A DNA stretch of 64,000 bases from assembly GCF_009730915.1 (NCBI RefSeq), contig NC_052480.1:1426001-1490000 (forward strand), written 5' to 3'. The stretch is from Dioscorea cayenensis subsp. rotundata. Taxonomy: Eukaryota > Streptophyta > Magnoliopsida > Dioscoreales > Dioscoreaceae. A model generated the notes under the pieces. That model was not told where the DNA came from, did no database searches, and saw only the letters and a list, made by a program, of their open reading frames with translations. Numbering within the stretch: the first letter of the stretch is position 1; each line of letters opens with the position of its first letter. The position numbers were made by a program, and so were the translations under genes. Below, in pieces: positions 60,248-64,000 of this stretch.

Positions 60248-62202
60248 TTATAGCATAGGAGAAGACCCTTTCTTCCTATATGCATAGGCTTGTGCAAAAT
60301 ATATGTAGATAAGTAACCCTAAAGCATTAAGTGCAGCAAGCAACCAGAAGAAGTAATCAAGATGAGCATGGTTTAGATTGTCAGGAAACCAGCTCTCACC
60401 TTGTGCTGCACTCACCTTATCTATCAGAGAAACAATGAATCCGCTTATGAAGCTTCCCACACCAAAGATGCTCAAATATAGAGCAAGTCCAAGGCTCCTC
60501 AGTGCATCTGGCATCTGATCATAAAAGAATTCTTGCAAACCAATCATTGCGAACACTTCTGATAAACCAGTGAGAACATATTGAGGCATCAGCCACCATA
60601 AGCTCATTGGAATTGGTACATTAGGCAAATCGATGAGCCGGTATTCTCGAGCTGTTTTTATCCTCTTCATCTCTACTAGTGCAGCGACTACCATCTCTGT
60701 GGTTGAGATTGCCATGCCAATGCCGATTCTTTGGAGCATTGTGATGCCTGATTGCAATCCTGTGAGTTTCCGAACTGCAGGAACAAGGATGTGACCATAT
60801 ATGGGGATGAAAGCAATAATTGATATGCAAGTGATGCTTTGCAGTGATGCCGAGGGTATTATGAAACTGCTGCCAATCCTCCTGTCTAGAGTGCTGGCTT
60901 GTTTTGTGAAGAATGTCATTGATTGTGCAAAAACAATAGCATATATTAAGCATGTAGTCCATATTGGAAACAATCGAAGAATGCCTATAGCTTCTTCTTC
61001 TTCTTCTTTCTTCTTCTGTCCTGCATAAGTATATGGTTAGATCATTATGGAATAAGATAAGGTTTAAGAACAGAGATGTTTGATAAAAGAAGAGGCTTAC
61101 TGTGAAGTCTTGACAGTTGATGCTTGCCAACATGCTTTGCCAATTCTAATGAATGGGCTCGTCTCTTCAATAGTGCAGTATCGATAAGTTCTAGAACCTG
61201 ATAAGAAAACAATGAGAGCAAGGACCATGGCCAAGCAGGGGATACCAAATCCAAAGCCCCAGCTGACACTATCTTGCACATAGTTGAGCACAGTGGTGAA
61301 GAGTATGCCAAAATTCATCCCAAAATACCACCAATTGAAGAAGGAGCTTCTGATTTGGATTCCAAAGGATCATTCTGATCAAATTGATCAGCTCCAAACG
61401 CTTTGAGTGCAAGGGCTTGTGTCCACCTTGTCCAAAAGCCACCAGATACAAAGAGACAAAGAAGGTGATAACTTGGAGTTGACTGGGAAGACAACTAGAA
61501 GGATCCATGGCATTGTCACATTTTTGAGGGATGATGGAAGGCAGCAATGTGGATGAGAATGTCAGCATGCCCAAACCCTGATGCCAGTTTCAAAGCAAGA
61601 AACATTTAAAGATCAATCTTTTTTCCGTTACTGTCTCACATATTAGATTCTAACGTGCTTTTGATACAATACGGTCCAACACGAATTAATCCTACTTTTT
61701 CGCATATTAGAAAACATACGTCATTCTCAAAAAAAATATATATATATAGAAAAAGATTGAGAATAAAGGAACAAACCAGAATGTAGAGAATGGAGGAGAT
61801 GATGATGGTGCGGTAGCGTCCCAGATACGAATCAGCGAAGAAAGCTCCGACCAACGGCAGCATCGCTGCCATCCCTGCCCACATATTCACCGCCGCCGCC
61901 GCCGACCCAGTGGGCTGCCGGAGCGGGCCGGTGAGATACGTGATCAGATTAAACCCTATCCCGTAGTACGCGAACCTCTCCGCCATCTCCACGCCTGCTC
62001 AGAGATCATCGCTCATGGGAAAACCCCTCAAATCTAGGGCAATTGAAGATTAAGGATTGAGGAATTGGGTAATAGTAGTACCGATAATGAAGAAGGCCGA
62101 GGTCCACCATCCCTTGCCGGATCCGGCGGTGATCGGACGGCCGCTGTAGTCCACGACGCCGGCTATCACCGCCGAGCTCTGGAGCAGCGCCTCACTCTCC
62201 AT
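60248..62202 (-). pseudogene. NPF-E: NPF5-type transporter with several indels
   Basis: Exons 62202-62082, 61994-61777, 61577-61101, 61020-60248. Exons 1-2 are open ([34 protein letters not shown]). Exon 3 has an extra base at each of 61413-61415 (G-run) and 61402-61404 (T-run) and one base missing near 61350, so the [14 protein letters not shown] block is read out of frame. Exon 4 has an extra base in the GAA tract at about 61007-61009; no alternative AG acceptor restores the frame. Without these it would be about 528 aa, with intact C-terminal motifs ([20 protein letters not shown]). Intron 2 is only 199 bp, against 1.3-3.6 kb in C and D, and retains just the two ends of the ancestral intron. 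Disrupted as assembled; sequencing error is possible. Confidence 0.8.
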
Positions 62203-62970
62203 TCTCTCTCTCTCACTCTGTTTCTCTGTCTCTATCTGTCTCTTTGTCTCAAGTGTTTTTTATATGTTTTTCAGCATGTTTTTACGCGGCACACCCGAAA
62301 AAAAATTAACGAAATTATTTGGAATTTTTTTTTTTTCAAATTTTACTCTATATTATTGTTTTTTTTATTTGCATAGGTGGAGTTGAGCTAAAACAAATGT
62401 TTTCCCTTTTTATTTAAAAATATAATTAAATAGATCTATTATTAATTTAAATGAATAAATCTTGGGTTCTTGAGTAAAAATAAAAGGATATGTATTATTA
62501 ATTTTAATGGTGAAATATTCTTCTGTTTTCATGTCATATACAATGATTTGTATTATAAAAGAAATTATAGAAATAAAAAAATCATTTCATAAGTTATAGA
62601 AAAGTGGTAGGTTAAATTAAAATTATATATAATTAATATTTGAAAAATCAGGGTAGTATGTAATTTCATATATATATATATATTGATAAAATAACAAATG
62701 AGGGTTCACATCCACTGAAAATTAGCACTACCAACCACATGGTCCACATGTATATTTATTATTTATTGTGATTAGACATCTATTTTATTAATATCTATAT
62801 ATAATAAAATCACTGTATGCCAATATTTTTTTATCTTTTACTCAGGTTGGAAAAATAAAAAAATATAGTAAGAATTGTAAGAATTGTAAATGATTATTAA
62901 GACAATTGCGGTATATTTTATTCTTACAGAATTAGTGTTTGGTTAAAAAAATAAAAAAATTACAGAAATT
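62203..62970. other. Upstream flank of NPF-E
   Basis: The CT-rich leader and conserved block (to about 62345) are followed by AT-rich DNA matching the upstream flanks of B and C. No gene is seen. Confidence 0.5.
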
Positions 62971-63255
62971 GGACGATCGATGATCGGATCACCGATGGAC
63001 CAGTTGCTTATCATCGGAAGCCAGCCGTAGGTGACCAGATCGCCGTGGACCCGTGGCCGACCACCGGTGGACAACCGGTGTGTCACCGGAGGCTTGTTGG
63101 ACCGGTGGCCGGTCGTTGGAGGCCTGTTAGATCACTGGTATACCGCCGACATTTCACCGAAGACCGGTCGCTAGAGGTCGGCCGGACAAATGGCCGCTCG
63201 CCGGAGGTCGGTCGGACAGTTTACGGACCGGTGGCTAGTGGCTGGTGGTGGATAA
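62971..63255. repeat. GC-rich degenerate CCGGTGG/GGTCG repeat island
   Basis: About 285 bases of markedly higher G+C inside AT-rich DNA, built from irregular repeats of GGACCGGTGGCC, CGCCGGAGGTCGGTCGGAC and CACCGGAGGC words. It encodes no protein I recognise. Flanking sequences GTGTTTGGTTAAAAAAAT and TATCCAACCAGAAACTC may be the inverted ends of an element spanning about 62935-63460, but this is weak. Confidence 0.5.
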
Positions 63256-64000
63256 AAAGGGAAAGAGACTTCTTACAAGGAGAAAATTTTAAAATAAGTG
63301 TAAATTTTTTTTTGCCATAATACCTATATTATATCATAATAATAAACTTTAAAATAAATGTACAAACAGCCAATATGATAAAATTCTCAGAAAAAAAATA
63401 TTAAATTATATCATATTGTACAATTTATGCCGTAATTTTGGGCTATCCAACCAGAAACTCAATAAAATTCCAAAATTTTTATTGCCATGCAATAATCAAG
63501 AAAAGAACAATTTTGACATAATTTTTTTTCCTTATAATTTACTATTGTATTTGTATGAAAGAATAATTTGCATATTTATAAATCATAATATATAAATTAA
63601 TATAAAACAAACATAGAGATTGACCAACAGTGACGCATTCATAACATAAAAGAAATTTGGTGATTTTATTAAATAATAATTAAAAAAAAGGTTGATGCAC
63701 ATTAAGAAGTGAGTCATTGCATGGGCAAAATATGTTAATTTCTCTTCACATTATAAGTGTTCAAACATTGCATGTGCAAAACATGTTATTTTCTCCGCCT
63801 AATTAAATGTTCACTTTTAGATGTTTTTTATATTCTCAATTATTTATCTATATAATTAGTTCAAATATTAATTGTTGAATCAAATTTTATCAATTTATTT
63901 AAATATATTGTTGTTCATCACTATCAGCTTTAAATGTACAATTTTTGTGAATCGAGAGAAATATGTAAAATACTAAAAATAAACTAAAATTAATGGAATT
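63256..64000. other. AT-rich right edge
   Basis: Low-complexity AT-rich DNA with a loose direct repeat (CATTGCATGGGCAAAATATG and ACATTGCATGTGCAAAACAT, 49 bases apart). No gene is visible. Confidence 0.4.

Noticed and set aside
60621-61133. 170-residue minus-strand frame across NPF-E exons 3-4
   Set aside because: It reads exon 4 out of frame after the extra base at about 61007-61009 and through the intron; not a real protein.
63045-63320. 91-residue frame over the GC-rich island
   Set aside because: Repetitive, arginine/glycine-rich, no ATG context or family resemblance; follows from the DNA repeats.

Overview
This is a plant nuclear window: AT-rich, with spliced genes, GT-AG introns, many short inverted-repeat transposons, microsatellites and two 1,000-base runs of N (221-1220 and 52571-53570). 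The gene families (NRT1/PTR transporters of the NPF5 type, an RMR-type vacuolar sorting receptor, a plant O-fucosyltransferase) point to a flowering plant. GC-rich first exons in a very AT-rich background would suit a monocot such as a yam relative, but that is a guess.

Left third (1-20600): a possible small one-exon membrane protein gene (2781-3104, +) faces, tail to tail, a ten-exon O-fucosyltransferase gene (3404-7617, -). A four-exon RMR receptor gene (10738-13230, -) is divergent from an eleven-exon WD40 gene of the WDR20/CreC family (14631-19144, +). Downstream of the WD40 gene lies a 357-bp hAT-like element with an 8-bp target duplication, then a LINE-like tail.

Right two thirds (20717-62202): a tandem array of five NPF5-type transporter genes, all on the minus strand and all with the same four-exon structure. 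NPF-A (20717-25163) is diverged and intact. NPF-B (26100-30281), NPF-C (35100-40503), NPF-D (54056-57112) and NPF-E (60248-62202) are close copies. C and D are open as assembled; B and E carry several one-base indels. Three decayed NPF relics (exon pieces near 32.7/34.4 kb, 49.9/52.5 kb and 58.4-58.7 kb) sit just 3' of C, D and E. With three copies of the shared 3' flank, this suggests that the duplicated unit was a gene plus an older dead gene.

The gap between NPF-C and NPF-D (40.5-49 kb) is a transposon-rich island. It holds a Pack-MULE (42542-43830) carrying a histone H2B fragment, a 6-phosphogluconate dehydrogenase fragment beside a possible mTERF fragment, and a twelve-unit ~60-bp minisatellite.

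Recurrent theme: four genes (O-fucosyltransferase, WD40, NPF-B, NPF-E) are interrupted by one-base indels, nearly all in short homopolymers, although splice sites and codons around them are conserved. Either the assembly has residual homopolymer errors or several genes are recently dead; raw reads would decide. I found no CRISPR, prokaryotic or viral coding features, and I could not run tRNA or repeat searches.
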